Assembly: GCF_000381545.1 (NCBI RefSeq)
Contig: NZ_KB906684.1
Span: 62,001-126,000 of the forward strand
DNA: 64,000 nt
Origin: Rhodonellum psychrophilum GCM71 = DSM 17998
GTDB taxonomy: Bacteria; Bacteroidota; Bacteroidia; Cytophagales; Cyclobacteriaceae
Direction of reading: 5' to 3'
Shown here: positions 8,990 to 17,283 of the stretch, in pieces
Numbering within the stretch: the stretch's first letter is position 1
Layout of the letters: each line of letters begins with the position of its first letter
The notes under the pieces: model-generated
Told to the model about the DNA's origin: nothing
What the model saw: only the letters and a program-made list of their open reading frames with translations
Databases searched by the model: none
Translations under genes and position numbers: made by a program

Positions 8990-9004
8990 AAATCTGTTGA
9001 ATAA

Positions 9005-9771
9005 TTTTTTTATTGCGCTTGCAAAAGTGGTGCCTAGAATTTAAGGTAGGGGATGGATAGTGTATTTTTAATTCTTTAGTGAGTATAGGCGTCTCATCCA
9101 ATCTTATTTTTTTTATTTGTTTCAATTAAAAAAATGATGAGCTCAAAATTAATAGTGACCGCAATAACAGCAATTGCCTCCGTCATCCCCTTATTCCCCT
9201 AAACTTGGGAAGATTTTGAAAAGGAGAACAAAAGCTTAAGACAAAGATGCTGAATAAGACTATGCACACAATAGGGTGAAAGAACCCAGTCCGGATCAGG
9301 AATTTCCCGAGAAGTAGTTTTCCACTCCTCCCTCATTAAGAATTTAGGTGGGGTTTTTTATTCGTCACCATACATCATTTTTGATCAATCATGTTTATTT
9401 GGCTTTAACATTGTCCCCACAAAACTTATCCCCTGCCAAAAACACTTATTCCCAACGATTTTACTCTTTCCCTTTTTCTGGAAAGATTCAGTTTCATCTG
9501 AAAAAAACTACAGGCTTTAGCTTCTCGTGCCAAACACGTTTACTTGTTCCTCAGGATTTTTAAGGTTGGTTTTAGAAAAAACATCTACCTTTTGTCTCTG
9601 GTAAATACTCCTGCCCGGTCTATCTTGTGGTGTAGAGCGGGCATTTCAGAATCGGTCTCTGGTTTGATACTCCTTGATCTCGGAGGTCTTACCACGATAG
9701 GCTTTTCCTGAGCAATTTTGGGAGAGGGGCGGTTTGGGGAGGAATTGTTTCAACCATTAAACTTGAAGACC
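9005..9771. other. Long intergenic region, mostly unexplained
   Basis: About 770 bp with no convincing gene. A hairpin at 9612-9643 (TGCCCG...CGGGCA with an inner TCTA/TAGA pairing) lies 130 bp before the DUF4236 start but lacks a T-tract. A 22-codon signal-like reading frame at 9134-9202 may be a relic. Otherwise nothing recognised. Confidence 0.4.
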
Positions 9772-10887
9772 ATGAGGTTTAAAAGAAGAGTACGCTTGTT
9801 TCCGGGGGTTACCTTGAATTTTAGCAAGACAGGAATCAGTACCACGGTCGGAGTGCCGGGTGCTAGCTTAAATTTTAACAAGCAGGGAACATTTTTGAAC
9901 ACGGGGATTCCCGGTACCGGGATCTATGACCGAAAGAGAGTCGGTGAGAAAACAACTCCACATTCGCCCGCAAGCCGAAATCTTTCAAACAATTTTTTGG
10001 AGGATGGGAATGGAATGCGCGGGGAGCAACAACCCTTAGCCGAGAATCTATCCACCACCACCACGGAAGGGTTAAAAAGGCTTCAGGAGACTTTGATCAA
10101 CTGTTACGAAGAAAAAAACGAATTGATTCAAGAAATCAAAATTGCGGGATCAAGCTTGAAGTGGAGCAAAATACTCTTGGTCATTTCTTACTTTTTGATT
10201 ATCGGGTTTTTTATCAAATGGTTCAGAAATAATCGGGATGAAAAGATGGAATATTTAGCCGACCTGGAAAAGCAACTTGCTGGCTGCTTTGTCAACATTG
10301 ACATGCAAACGGACATAGAAATCGAATCGGCGTATACATCACTGCTTTCCAGATATACTTCTCTTTTGACCTGTGCTAAAATCTGGGACATCACCTCGTT
10401 TTCTCCCAATAATTTTCCAGGCAGCCGTTCTGCGGCAACCCAAACCGTCACTCGGGTGGAGGTGAATTTTGATTTTGGAAATCTTGAAATCATTAAGTCG
10501 AAATATGAAGCCTTGCATTTTGAAAATGCCAATGGGGGTGATCTGTATGTTTATCCGCTTTTTATGGCCATCGTCGATTCAGAGAAGAATTTTGGTTTGT
10601 TGGATCTTCGTGAAATTGACTTTGAGTACAGTTCCCAAAAATTTTTAGAAGAAGAAAAAATCCCTGAAGATGCGGAGATCACTGGGAAATCATGGGCAAA
10701 GGCCAACAAAGATGGCAGCCCCGACCGAAGGTTCAAAGAAAATTACCAGATCCCGGTTTGTCTTTACGGCAATATCAATATCAAAAGCAAAACAGGCCTG
10801 AAGGAAGCGTACAGCTTTAGCAATGCTTCCAAAGCCCGTGATTTTGCCAAAACCCTTAAAATTTATCAAAAATTACTCCAATCCTGA
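9772..10887 (+). CDS. DUF4236 domain membrane protein
   Basis: 371 residues from the ATG at 9772. The N-terminal 55 residues are a DUF4236 domain: MRFKRRVRLFPGVTLNFSKT followed by the Gly-rich GVPGASLNF and GIPGTGIYD turns. I chose this start because the family begins exactly at MRF; an upstream ATG at 9718 would add 18 unrelated residues. A coiled-coil-like stretch (near 95-125) precedes one hydrophobic segment (ILLVISYFLIIGFFIKWF) and a soluble C-terminal domain. No function is established for DUF4236. Monocistronic. Confidence 0.8.
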   Translation: MRFKRRVRLFPGVTLNFSKTGISTTVGVPGASLNFNKQGTFLNTGIPGTGIYDRKRVGEKTTPHSPASRNLSNNFLEDGNGMRGEQQPLAENLSTTTTEGLKRLQETLINCYEEKNELIQEIKIAGSSLKWSKILLVISYFLIIGFFIKWFRNNRDEKMEYLADLEKQLAGCFVNIDMQTDIEIESAYTSLLSRYTSLLTCAKIWDITSFSPNNFPGSRSAATQTVTRVEVNFDFGNLEIIKSKYEALHFENANGGDLYVYPLFMAIVDSEKNFGLLDLREIDFEYSSQKFLEEEKIPEDAEITGKSWAKANKDGSPDRRFKENYQIPVCLYGNINIKSKTGLKEAYSFSNASKARDFAKTLKIYQKLLQS

Positions 10888-11088
10888 CCTCTCGAATTTG
10901 ACATTCACCATCAGGTTTTTTCATAGGTCAGGAAGGTATATTTTCAAAATCATCAATTCTCTGCCAATTGGTGTCAATATATTTCGATTCCTTCTGTTTC
11001 CCCGTCCTTTTGGATAATTTGGACTTCAGTTCAGCCCTTTTATTTCGAAAGATCAACTGTCAATGAATAACAAAATCACCAAAAAACC

Positions 11089-11763
11089 ATGAAACGACGC
11101 AACCTGCTCAAAGCCCTTGCCCTCACTTTGTCTTTTCCTGCGTCAGCATTTGGGAAGAGCAGATCCAAGCATAATCTCCGCGAAATCCATGTCGTGGGTT
11201 TGGGGACGGTCGGTTCCCGCTGGGTGGCTGATCACCTTCAAGGATACAATCTTGCTTCGATAACGTTGATTTCTGACCGACAACCTGATCAGATGCCGGA
11301 AAATGCACGTTTTTTTCCGTTTTATCCTCCCTTGGAAGTTTATGATTGTTTTGAGGAAAACAGGTTTTTGAAAACGGAACTTCAGTTGGATCGGGAATTG
11401 GATCCGGAGATTGTTGATTTTTTGGAGGGAAAAAAAGGCATGGTGCTTTTGATCGCAGGGCTTGGGAAATTCAGCGGTTCTGTCCTTTGCCGTTCCCTGG
11501 CGGGGAAACTGTGTCACCGCAAAAATGAGGACAGCTTGAGATGTTTAGTGACTGCTCCATTTGCTTTTGAAGGAAGTCAAGCGGGAAAGAGAGGGCAGGA
11601 GGTAAGTGATTTTCTATTGTCGAATAATTTGGATGCTCCAGTCTTGCTTGAAAAGGTGCGTACGGTTCATGGGAATATCGCCGTCCGTTCGGCTTTCAAA
11701 AAGGGAGATGACCTGATGATGGAGCGATTCCTTGACATGATGAAAAGCGAAAATGGGCAATAA
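11089..11763 (+). CDS. Tat-exported FtsZ/tubulin-like protein
   Basis: 224 residues. The N-terminus MKRRNLLK with a following apolar stretch and ASAFG resembles a twin-arginine signal. Residues 31-45 (EIHVVGLGTVGSRWV) match the first strand and glycine turn of FtsZ. Residues 118-131 (MVLLIAGLGKFSGS) align with the FtsZ tubulin signature (GGGTGTG), here degraded. CLVTAPFAFEG (152-162) aligns with the strand after it (VVTKPFNFEG in FtsZ). The FtsZ C-terminal domain is absent. The loss of the GGGTGTG loop suggests it does not hydrolyse GTP in the normal way. Monocistronic. Role unknown; fold assignment is by eye. Confidence 0.6.
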   Translation: MKRRNLLKALALTLSFPASAFGKSRSKHNLREIHVVGLGTVGSRWVADHLQGYNLASITLISDRQPDQMPENARFFPFYPPLEVYDCFEENRFLKTELQLDRELDPEIVDFLEGKKGMVLLIAGLGKFSGSVLCRSLAGKLCHRKNEDSLRCLVTAPFAFEGSQAGKRGQEVSDFLLSNNLDAPVLLEKVRTVHGNIAVRSAFKKGDDLMMERFLDMMKSENGQ

Positions 11764-11890
11764 GAGCAATACATTTTTCTAGGGGAAGATTTTCAAAACT
11801 GATTATTTTTGGCTTCGGGCATGGCCGATTTTAGAGAATGCTCAGGCAAACTTAATTCCCTCTTGCATTTCTCCCACCACAATTTTTTGA

Positions 11891-12056
11891 TTCCGTGCGA
11901 TGCATTTTCAATCCTGCCCTAGTCATTAAATACTTGATAAACAAATGGTTGTTTATTTTTTGACTCTGCCAGATCGGTGCTGAACGGTATTCTCCAAATG
12001 GTCTGATTTTCTTGCCCTTTTAAACCCATTTGGAATCCCAATGCATATTTCGGGTT
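11891..12056 (-). repeat. Dispersed inverted-end repeat, copy 2
   Basis: Reverse orientation: the element's left end (AACCCGAAATATGCATT on the minus strand) is at 12056 and its right end (GGATTGAAAATGCATCGCACGG on the plus-complement) near 11893. The element ends 23 bp before the VF530 start and may carry part of its promoter region. Confidence 0.8.
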
Positions 12057-12079
12057 GAATTATTCCTAACTTTGGGGGC

Positions 12080-12352
12080 ATGGAAAAAGACAAGGAAAAC
12101 CTAGACCCAAAACACCAACCCTTCAATCCGCTGCATGGCGTGAGATTGGTGGACATGTTGGATTATTTGGTGGAAATATATGGTTGGAAAAAACTGGGGG
12201 AAAGGATCACCATCCGCTGCTTTACCCATGATCCCTCCATCAATTCCAGTCTGAAATTTTTAAGAAAAACAGATTGGGCGAGAAAAAAAGTAGAGGACCT
12301 GTACCTCAGAACCCTTGAGAGGGAAGAGGCCCGCAGGGAAAGGGATTTGTAA
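12080..12352 (+). CDS. VF530 family DNA-binding-like protein
   Basis: 90 residues, the usual length. It matches the VF530/DUF2132 family over nearly its full span: [46 protein letters not shown] and [11 protein letters not shown]. The family structure is a small helical bundle, and a nucleic-acid role has been suggested but not shown. It is followed by a bidirectional terminator shared with the converging DUF1080 gene. Confidence 0.92.
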   Translation: MEKDKENLDPKHQPFNPLHGVRLVDMLDYLVEIYGWKKLGERITIRCFTHDPSINSSLKFLRKTDWARKKVEDLYLRTLEREEARRERDL

Positions 12353-12380
12353 AACAAATTCTCCAATTTAGGTGAAAAGC

Positions 12381-12430
12381 AAAAAAGAGGAGCTTACCGC
12401 TTGGGTTGCTCCTCTAGAATTCATTTTTTT
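12381..12430. terminator. Bidirectional intrinsic terminator
   Basis: Stem AGAGGAGC (12386-12393) / GCTCCTCT (12408-12415). A T-run at 12424-12430 serves the plus strand (VF530 gene), and six A residues at 12381-12386 give a T-run on the minus strand for the DUF1080 gene ending at 12441. Confidence 0.85.
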
Positions 12431-12440
12431 AAATGTCTAT

Positions 12441-13409
12441 TCAATATTCTCCTTTTGTCAATTCCAATTTTCTAAACTCGACCACGCCATGGTCGCCTTG
12501 AAGCATGATTGGACCGGCTTCGCCTTCCTTGCTGTCCAAGGCCCCACCGGTGATTCCCGGGATGATTTGGTCACAGACGATGGTTTTGCCATTGGCGATG
12601 ATCGTGACCCTGCGGCCGATTAGGGTGATTTCAAAGGTTTGCCATTCGCCGGCTGATTTGGCGACCATTTCATTTGGTGTCACAAATCCATAAACCCCGC
12701 CAAAATATACCGAGGAGGGAGGTGTACCAGGATTGTCCTCGATCTGTACTTCATATCTTCCCCTGAGGTAAATCCCACTATTGCTGTTTTTTGGATACCT
12801 GAATTCAGCCACCAACTTAAAATCCTCAAATTTTTCATCTGTGATCAGGTTGGCGCCTGCTTTTGGGCTGCTGAGGATGCCCTCTTTCACCAGCCATTGG
12901 TTTACTGTTTTGTCGGCATGCCAACCGGAAAGATCCTTTCCGTTGAATATATTGATGGGTTCCCCCCAAGTTGGCTTGGCTTTTCGTTCCAATAAGGGAG
13001 CTTTTTCACCCACAAATGGATATTTGTTTCCCGTCGGGTGATCGATGGTCCCGATCAGTTTTCCATTTTCCAATTTCCCTTCGAAAAACAGCTCCTTGTC
13101 TGTATTTTCCCACTGTGGAGGAATGCTGAAGGAAATCTTGCCTCCTTCAAAATTCACCTTGGAAATCGGTCGTGCACTGCCATCATTTCCTACGAAATGA
13201 CCAACCAATGTCTTGATTCCGGATGATTTCACCTCCAGCCAGGAAGGCGCGGATTTTCCGTTCATCTCCAAGGTAAGGTCCCATGGGCCAATGAAATCCT
13301 TGCTTTCTGACTGTGCGGTCAGGTTTTGGGGATTGAAAAACAGGAAAATACCCATCAACATCAGTGTTGCGATGCGTGGTAAAGAGCAATAAAAATCAAG
13401 GTTTTTCAT
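12441..13409 (-). CDS. Secreted DUF1080 protein with extra N-terminal beta domain
   Basis: 322 residues. Signal peptide ends near LTAQS (residues 31-34). Residues 38-135 form a beta-rich domain (GPWDLTLEMNGKSAPSWLEV, GKLIGTID). A DUF1080 domain follows from about 150 (INIFNGKDLSGWHA, NSGIYLRGRYEVQI, QTFEITLIGRRVTI, GPIMLQGDHG). DUF1080 proteins bind or hydrolyse keto-glycosides in the periplasm. The closing GDHGVVEFRKLEL is the family's standard end. It is monocistronic, though a Gfo/Idh/MocA dehydrogenase, the frequent partner of this family, lies 280 bp upstream on the same strand. Confidence 0.9.
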   Translation of the reverse strand: MKNLDFYCSLPRIATLMLMGIFLFFNPQNLTAQSESKDFIGPWDLTLEMNGKSAPSWLEVKSSGIKTLVGHFVGNDGSARPISKVNFEGGKISFSIPPQWENTDKELFFEGKLENGKLIGTIDHPTGNKYPFVGEKAPLLERKAKPTWGEPINIFNGKDLSGWHADKTVNQWLVKEGILSSPKAGANLITDEKFEDFKLVAEFRYPKNSNSGIYLRGRYEVQIEDNPGTPPSSVYFGGVYGFVTPNEMVAKSAGEWQTFEITLIGRRVTIIANGKTIVCDQIIPGITGGALDSKEGEAGPIMLQGDHGVVEFRKLELTKGEY

Positions 13410-13426
13410 AGGTGTTTTTCGTTTAT

Positions 13427-13480
13427 CCCGTTTTATGCATTTTCAAACCTATCAGGAAGCCCAATACATATTTCGGGTTT
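13427..13480 (-). repeat. Dispersed repeat, 54-bp internally deleted copy (copy 3)
   Basis: Both inverted ends are present (CCCGTTTTATGCATT at 13427 and AATACATATTTCGGGTTT to 13480) but almost all internal sequence is missing. The two ends can pair into a hairpin. Confidence 0.8.
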
Positions 13481-13687
13481 AGGGGTTTATTTTTATGAAG
13501 CTGAATAAATCAAAAATAACGGATTTTTAGGACAAAGGTAGAATAGGCAAGGTCAGTTTTTTTCTGAAAAGAATGGAGAGCGCAATTTTGGCATTCAAAA
13601 CCTGTGGTTAGATATTTCCTGTACCAAAGAGAAATTTGAAAATGACAAATACCTGAAAAGGAAAATGAACTATTTGTTTTCAGGTTT

Positions 13688-14722
13688 CTACTCCACTTCG
13701 CTGATTTTCACGGGACGGTTTTCACGGACAGAGATATTGGCGGCAATGGCTACTTTCATGGCATGCAGAGCATCTTCTCCCGTGATGGGCATTGGCGTCT
13801 TGTTTTTCAGGGCATCTATGAAAGCCTCCATTTCCCGCTGATAGGAAACCAGATACCGGTCCATGAAAAAGTCCAGGTTTCGCGGTAAATGCGTTCCCGA
13901 TTCATCCGAAAATTCGGTGTTTGTTTTCAAGGGGTTATTCGCCTGTATCATGCCCAGTGATCCAAAGACTTCGATGCGTTGATCATAGCCATACACTGCC
14001 TTTCGGCTGTTTTCGATGGTTACAGTGATGTTGTTTTCAAAGGTAAGCAGGATGATTCCTGTATCGATATCGCCTGCCTCTCCGATTTCCGGGTCCAATA
14101 GATTGTAGCCTTTCGCAAAAACTTCCAACACTTCCTTGCCGACCAAGTGGCGGGCCATGTCAAAATCATGGATGGTCATGTCCATAAACAAACCGCCAGA
14201 ATGCTTGATAAACGAAATGGGAGGTGGGGTAGGGTCTCTGCTGATGATATGTATCGTATGGATCTGACCAACCTTCCCTTCCATAATCTTGTTTTTCACC
14301 TCTTCAAAAGTAGGATCCAAGCGCTGATTGAAGGCCATCATCAATGGGGCCTTGGCCTCCTTGACGATCCGGAGCGTATGCAAAGCTTTCTCCAACGAAA
14401 GATCGAGCGGTTTTTCACAAAAGATAGCTTTTCCTGCTATTGCGGCTCTATTTACATAATCGGAATGCGTGTCGGTTGGAGAACAGATGACCACTGCATC
14501 GATATTGGGATGGTTAAAGATGACATCCACATTGGTGGTCGTAAGGGGGATGTTGTATCTTTTGGCGATCGCCAATCCCTTTTGGGAAGGATTCATCACG
14601 GCAATGACTTCCACGCCCATAATTTTGGTGCAAAGATTTCCAAGGTGAATTTTGCCCATGCGGCCCAAGCCGATAATTCCTATTTTTAATGATTCGCTCA
14701 TTGCTGTACTGATTTGTGTCAA
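13688..14722 (-). CDS. iolG: Gfo/Idh/MocA oxidoreductase, likely inositol 2-dehydrogenase
   Basis: 344 residues; the Met at residue 8 (start 14701) is an alternative start. The NAD-binding fold opens with KIGIIGLGRMGKIH. The catalytic Lys lies in the E-K-P motif (CEKPLDLS, near residue 100), and GGLFMDMTIHDFDMARHLVG supplies the Asp and His of the active site. This last stretch is characteristic of bacterial IolG, which oxidises myo-inositol to scyllo-inosose. No other inositol gene is nearby, so a related sugar could be the substrate. Cytoplasmic and apparently monocistronic. Confidence 0.8.
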   Translation of the reverse strand: MTQISTAMSESLKIGIIGLGRMGKIHLGNLCTKIMGVEVIAVMNPSQKGLAIAKRYNIPLTTTNVDVIFNHPNIDAVVICSPTDTHSDYVNRAAIAGKAIFCEKPLDLSLEKALHTLRIVKEAKAPLMMAFNQRLDPTFEEVKNKIMEGKVGQIHTIHIISRDPTPPPISFIKHSGGLFMDMTIHDFDMARHLVGKEVLEVFAKGYNLLDPEIGEAGDIDTGIILLTFENNITVTIENSRKAVYGYDQRIEVFGSLGMIQANNPLKTNTEFSDESGTHLPRNLDFFMDRYLVSYQREMEAFIDALKNKTPMPITGEDALHAMKVAIAANISVRENRPVKISEVE

Positions 14723-14789
14723 AAATACCTCAATCCCAAAGTTTTCTTCTTGTCAATAAGATTTCTGTGTTTTCCTCCCGAGCGGACTC

Positions 14790-15281
14790 TTACTCTTCTC
14801 TAATGTCAAAATAGGTAAAAGTCAAGTCGTTCCAATTGCCATCAATGGGATTGTAAATCGAAAGCAATAACAAATGCGGAAGAAACCCCTCTACTTTTTC
14901 ATAGCGAAAGGTGTGTTCAAAACTATCCGGTCCATAAAAGGAATCCGTTCGGGATCCTGTAATATTTCCTTTTCCGTCCGAAAGATTGCCAAGGATTTCG
15001 ATATGGTAATTTTCTCGTTTCGTCATGACCTTCACCTCGACGACAAACGCCTCATTTACCAATTGGATCTCACCGATGGATACTTGGATATTGGAATAAT
15101 CGGTTGACCAATTTTCTTCGTTGAAGCTCGTTTTTGGACTTGTCGAAGGTTTTGGGTTTTGTTCTTCTGTTTCCTCTACCAAGTATTCCTCCATTGCTGT
15201 TTTTTCGGAAGGAGAACAAGCAAAGATCATTGGTAAACCAAGGAGAAGAAGTGAATTGTAAAGGCGTGTCAAATTGTTCAT
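14790..15281 (-). CDS. Lipoprotein of unknown function
   Basis: 163 residues. The signal peptide ends in IFAC22 followed by a Ser/Glu/Pro-rich linker (23-52). The rest is predicted beta-rich (VSIGEIQLVNEAFVVEVKV, FEHTFRYEKV) and ends in LTFTYFDIREE. I do not recognise the family. It lies 67 bp upstream of the IolG-like gene on the same strand, so the two could be cotranscribed. Confidence 0.65.
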   Translation of the reverse strand: MNNLTRLYNSLLLLGLPMIFACSPSEKTAMEEYLVEETEEQNPKPSTSPKTSFNEENWSTDYSNIQVSIGEIQLVNEAFVVEVKVMTKRENYHIEILGNLSDGKGNITGSRTDSFYGPDSFEHTFRYEKVEGFLPHLLLLSIYNPIDGNWNDLTFTYFDIREE

Positions 15282-15584
15282 GGCAAATCAATATTAGCCA
15301 ATATATGGTCTCACAAAAATGAAAAATTGAGGAGCGGTTATAAAAACATGAAATTATTTTCAATTATTTTTTTTGGATTAAAAAAACAAGAAGTGCAAAA
15401 ATAAATGGTAAAATGCAATTTTTAAATATTGAGATGCAATTTATGAAATGCATAAAAAAAAATTATTAATTCGTTCTATTTCAGACGGATAGAATAGATT
15501 GTTTCTAAAAATAACAGCGTTTGGAAACTACATTTTTTAACGCATATTTGAATTAAATATTGATATCCAAAGCAATAGATCACC
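15282..15584. other. AT-rich divergent promoter region
   Basis: 303 bp between the diverging lipoprotein and small membrane protein genes, very AT-rich. It must carry two promoters, but I saw no motif strong enough to place. Confidence 0.4.
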
Positions 15585-15797
15585 ATGAAAAATCAGACAA
15601 AATTAATTTTCGCCAATGTTTTTGCACTCTTTTCTGTAGCCATTATCGCCATAGGAATGAAATTATTTGGTTTGGAAATTGGATTTTCGGCAGGATCCAT
15701 TCTTACCACGAGCTTGTTGATACTGGTTCCGCAATTTGGATTTATGTATTTTTATTTTACCTCAAAAAAATTAGAAACCAGAAAAGTAGTTGCTTGA
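15585..15797 (+). CDS. Small two-span membrane protein
   Basis: 70 residues with two hydrophobic segments (about 8-29 and 38-58) joined by a short loop, and a basic tail (KKLETRKVVA). No family recognised. A strong intrinsic terminator follows 98 bp after the stop, which supports real transcription of the unit. A second frame from 15560 overlaps but lacks such features. Confidence 0.6.
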   Translation: MKNQTKLIFANVFALFSVAIIAIGMKLFGLEIGFSAGSILTTSLLILVPQFGFMYFYFTSKKLETRKVVA

Positions 15798-15894
15798 ACC
15801 CTTTCTCCTGAATCCCTCCAGCACCTCAAATAAACTTGAGGAGTGTCGTTCAGGAAATTTATAATCACCCAATTTTTAGTCATCACCCAATTAA

Positions 15895-15932
15895 AACCTA
15901 ACTGCTTTCTTAAAGCCAGTTAGGTTTTTTTT
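15895..15932 (+). terminator. Intrinsic terminator after the small membrane protein
   Basis: Stem AACCTAACTG (15895-15904) / CAGTTAGGTT (15917-15926) with an inner CTTT/AAAG pairing, followed by a T-run to 15932. Confidence 0.93.
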
Positions 15933-15949
15933 GATGTTCCCAGAAAACG

Positions 15950-16201
15950 TTAATGCCTCTCTTTACCGCCGATCAATTTTTGGATGATTTGGGCAGGTAC
16001 TTGGGCACTGTAAGCATCTTCATCATTTAGCTGCATGGTGGAGGCCAGTTCCAGCTCAAAAATAAGTCCCATCACAAATATGGGTTCCATTTTCAAGTCA
16101 TGGTATAGGTTATCGAATTTTCTTTTCCCAAACAAATGGATCCCATATTGGTGGAATACTTGAATGATTTTCCGGAGTTGTGTATAGTTATTCATTTTCA
16201 T
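15950..16201 (-). CDS. Acyl-carrier-protein-like protein lacking the carrier serine
   Basis: 83 residues from the ATG at 16201 (MKMNNYTQLRKII). A longer reading from 16270 adds 23 unlikely residues. The pattern of helices and the segments FDNLYHDLKMEP, GLIFELELASTMQLNDEDA and PAQIIQKLIG resemble an acyl carrier protein. The D-S-L motif that holds the phosphopantetheine serine is replaced by MEPIF, so it cannot be a normal carrier. It may be a regulatory or structural ACP homologue. It converges on the terminator at 15895-15932. Similarity is judged by eye only. Confidence 0.5.
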   Translation of the reverse strand: MKMNNYTQLRKIIQVFHQYGIHLFGKRKFDNLYHDLKMEPIFVMGLIFELELASTMQLNDEDAYSAQVPAQIIQKLIGGKERH

Positions 16202-16283
16202 TTTTGTCAAATATTTGATTGTAGGAGCCAAGGAGCATACAACCCGTACAAGATTGCCTGAAATATCCATGTGCTTGTTGCTA

Positions 16284-16466
16284 AAACCGTGTTGTGCATT
16301 GCCAATTTCAATTCAACCGGATATTGGTTAAGAATCAGTGAGTTGTTTTATTTTTGACTTCACCAAATCGAAACGCTATCTCATTCTCCTAATCGTCTGA
16401 TTTTTTGTTAGTTTCAGCCCTTATTGTACAACCCTTATTGTAAAATCTATTTGATATTTCGGGTTA
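16284..16466 (-). repeat. Dispersed inverted-end repeat, copy 4
   Basis: Reverse orientation, left end AACCCGAAATATCAA at 16466 (minus strand), right end near 16284 (AAACCGTGTTGTGCATTGCC on the plus strand). It abuts the downstream side of a truncated secreted-protein frame. Confidence 0.75.
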
Positions 16467-16474
16467 AATCAAAC

Positions 16475-16621
16475 TTATGCAGACCCTTCAGATTCGAATT
16501 GATTGATCGGGGTGCCTTCCAGCAAAATTTCCCGCTGGGGAGTGGCCAGGAGCGTTTGCAGCGGTAGGCTGAAAAACAGCCCTAAGCTTAGCAAATATTT
16601 CTTCAACACATTAGTAGACAT
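16475..16621 (-). pseudogene. Truncated start of a secreted protein behind the GbsR regulator
   Basis: A 48-codon frame with a clear signal peptide: MSTNVLKKYLLSLGLFF, an apolar core and LLA cleavage region. It then runs TPQREILLEGTPINQFE before stopping. The repeat copy at 16284-16466 begins 9 bp past the stop. In Bacteroidota a GbsR-type regulator is often followed by a TolC/RND efflux operon whose first gene is exported. This may be the stump of such an operon. It could also be a complete small secreted peptide. Confidence 0.4.
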
Positions 16622-16680
16622 TGTTTTGAGTAGTTTATTCTTAAAGTTCAGTAAAAAAAGAACTAATAAATCAAATTTTT

Positions 16681-17208
16681 CTAGGATTTGTTTTTTTTGA
16701 ATCTTTCAAACATCAGGGGGATTTCTTCCTTCAGATATTCAAGAAATTCGCAGAGATCTTTGAGTTTGTTGTTAAACTCGGGTTTTGCATTTCCCCTTAA
16801 TTCGATGACCTCTTTGAAAAAAGAGTTGATGTCCGCCACGTTGCAAAGTTCTTTCTTGAGGATTTGGTCCCAGTCTTCGATATCGAGATAAAAATAACGC
16901 TTCCTTTCTCCAGGTTTAGTCCTGTAAATGACAAACCTTTGGAGTTGCAGAAAATTTAGTGCGTAGCTCACTGCACTTTTGCTGACATTGAGATGCGCTA
17001 CGATATCGTCAAAAGTTACTTCAGCCTCTTCGATCACCAAAATAAGTCCGAGAATTCTCCCCATCAATGGCTGCATGCCATGTTGTTCGTGGATGACTCC
17101 GATTTTTTCGATGAGTTCTTTTTGCTTTTCGTTTAGGATTTGTGCCATTCTCTCAGTGAATATGAGTGGGTTCAGGGGGTCAAAGGTAGGGAGGTTTTGT
17201 TTGTTCAC
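16681..17208 (-). CDS. GbsR/MarR family transcriptional regulator
   Basis: 175 residues. Winged-helix domain in the first half: MGRILGLILVIEEAEVTFDDIV, then the recognition helix HLNVSKSAVSYALNFLQ and the wing VIYRTKPGERKRYFYLD. The C-terminal half is a helical dimerisation region. GbsR-type regulators usually repress an adjacent transport operon. Here only a truncated frame follows 59 bp downstream, so its original target may have been lost. Confidence 0.88.
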   Translation of the reverse strand: MNKQNLPTFDPLNPLIFTERMAQILNEKQKELIEKIGVIHEQHGMQPLMGRILGLILVIEEAEVTFDDIVAHLNVSKSAVSYALNFLQLQRFVIYRTKPGERKRYFYLDIEDWDQILKKELCNVADINSFFKEVIELRGNAKPEFNNKLKDLCEFLEYLKEEIPLMFERFKKNKS

Positions 17209-17283
17209 AAAAAAAAGAACCAGCTTTAAATTTTATTTCTGAAAACTGATTTGGCCTTTGCTGAACGGGTTGGAAAAAACCGA

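Noticed and set aside
9134-9202. A 22-codon signal-like peptide (MMSSKLIVTAITAIAS...)
   Set aside because: Too short and without supporting context; listed only as a possible relic in the intergenic entry.
9348-9563. A 71-codon frame in the intergenic region
   Set aside because: Composition is unlike coding sequence and no domain or neighbour supports it.
10883-10932. 8-bp inverted repeat CCTGACCT/AGGTCAGG around the DUF4236 stop
   Set aside because: The 34-base loop and lack of a following T-run make it weak as a terminator.
14147-14689. A 180-codon plus-strand frame
   Set aside because: Antisense shadow of the IolG-like gene with no protein family features.
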